Of a DNA stretch of 21,858 bases, positions 21,437-21,858 are shown in pieces. Within the stretch, counting starts at the first letter, position 1. Every line of letters starts with the position of its first letter. The translations under genes and the position numbers were made by a program. Source of the stretch: Candidatus Gastranaerophilales bacterium. GTDB taxonomy: Bacteria > Cyanobacteriota > Vampirovibrionia > Gastranaerophilales > Gastranaerophilaceae. The DNA is taken from assembly GCA_944323945.1 (NCBI GenBank), contig CALUUL010000029.1, positions 1 to 21,858 of the forward strand. Reading direction: 5' to 3'. The notes beneath the pieces were generated by a model. That model was not told where the DNA came from, ran no database searches, and saw nothing but the letters and a program-made list of their open reading frames with translations.

Positions 21437-21661
21437 TTAATTTTCGACCGATATCCAAGAAAGTATTGCGATACAAATAAAAGTAAATAGTAATGAGCCT
21501 GCCCATATTATTAGTGGTAAACAAACCATTACCCAACTCCAAGTTATGACACCACACAATTGTAATATAAGGAATATTAGAAATAATGGAACTCCCAGAC
21601 AATCAATAGTCTTAAACAACCACAAAAGTCCTGTTATAATAATTATAAAAGCTACTATCAT
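21437..21661 (-). CDS. Small hydrophobic membrane protein
   Basis: A 74-aa protein, almost all hydrophobic, with two or three membrane segments (about 3-17, 23-42, 46-70). Its ATG overlaps the stop of the preceding gene as ATGA, so it is translationally coupled. Unrecognised. Another frame of similar length overlaps it but lacks the coupling and is not preferred. Confidence 0.7.
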   Translation of the reverse strand: MIVAFIIIITGLLWLFKTIDCLGVPLFLIFLILQLCGVITWSWVMVCLPLIIWAGSLLFTFICIAILSWISVEN

Positions 21662-21858
21662 ATTGAATCACCATCCTTTTTCGCTTGCTGGTAGAAGTAA
21701 TCACTATCTTTTACTTCTGGTGTTGGAATATTTCCACCTATCCATAATGGTTTGCCCATTACTTGCTTTAATGTTTCACTTGCCAACTCGCAAGCCCTTT
21801 TCCAAATATCTCGTTCAAATTCAACATATTGTAATCTATCTTTAAAAAATGCACGAAC
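21658..21858 (-). CDS. C-terminal end of an unknown phage protein (runs off the right edge)
   Basis: The last 66 residues of a gene entering from the right. They read FERDIWKRACELASETLKQ ... GNIPTPEVKDSDYFYQQAKK, hydrophilic with no motif I recognise. The stop is coupled to the next gene by ATGA. Function cannot be judged from the fragment. Confidence 0.75.
   Translation of the reverse strand, partial: VRAFFKDRLQYVEFERDIWKRACELASETLKQVMGKPLWIGGNIPTPEVKDSDYFYQQAKKDGDSI

Overview
The window looks like the left end of a low-GC prophage, integrated upstream of uvrC in a bacterial genome that is probably Bacillota (Firmicutes). The reasons are the AT-rich composition, strong AGGAGG-type ribosome binding sites, TGA used as a stop codon (so not a Mycoplasma-type code), and a Clostridia-like UvrC N-terminus. 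The phage genes are nearly all on the minus strand, so the biological reading order runs right to left.

Right end (21858 to 20486): the tail of an unknown gene, a small membrane protein, an ArpU/DUF1492-like late regulator with a sigma region-4-like helix-turn-helix, then a roughly 170-nt apparently structured non-coding RNA with its own extended -10 promoter and intrinsic terminator, then a small zinc-ribbon protein. Next (20476 to 17760) comes an unusual block: a beta-sandwich/coiled-coil protein and three unrecognised membrane proteins, plus a fourth hydrophobic protein that seems to be encoded in an alternative frame inside the 3' end of the third. The block runs by stop/start overlaps directly into the terminase small subunit.

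Packaging and head (17767 to 11855): TerS, a 59-codon small gene, TerL (Walker A plus RNase H-like nuclease), a 77-aa protein, portal, acidic scaffold, major capsid protein, and a candidate head decoration protein. The capsid gene is flanked by hairpins on both sides. Just downstream of it lies a curious 41-nt element that folds like the acceptor-T arm half of a tRNA.

Connector and tail (11852 to 2092): two small accessory genes, two putative head-tail connector proteins, a 955-aa protein whose C-terminal ~600 residues resemble the phi29 gp9 tail knob, a 1015-aa fibre with two arrays of 18-residue coiled-coil repeats, and a small fibre-tip protein followed by a clear terminator. A tail knob and no tape measure or sheath suggest a short-tailed (podovirus) virion. 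The head genes are of the large-terminase/HK97 type rather than the phi29 type, so the phage would be a mosaic.

Several cargo genes interrupt the late operon and carry their own promoters or terminators: a Panacea-domain (DUF4065) antitoxin with an unrecognised partner (6639 to 5580), a lipoprotein on the opposite strand (6871 to 7404), and a HEMAH-motif putative zinc metallopeptidase at the prophage end (1998 to 1366). These are probably expressed in the lysogen. Between them and uvrC is a ~680-nt non-coding stretch with two 90-bp direct repeats rich in inverted repeats. No integrase, repressor, replication gene or recognisable endolysin is in the window.
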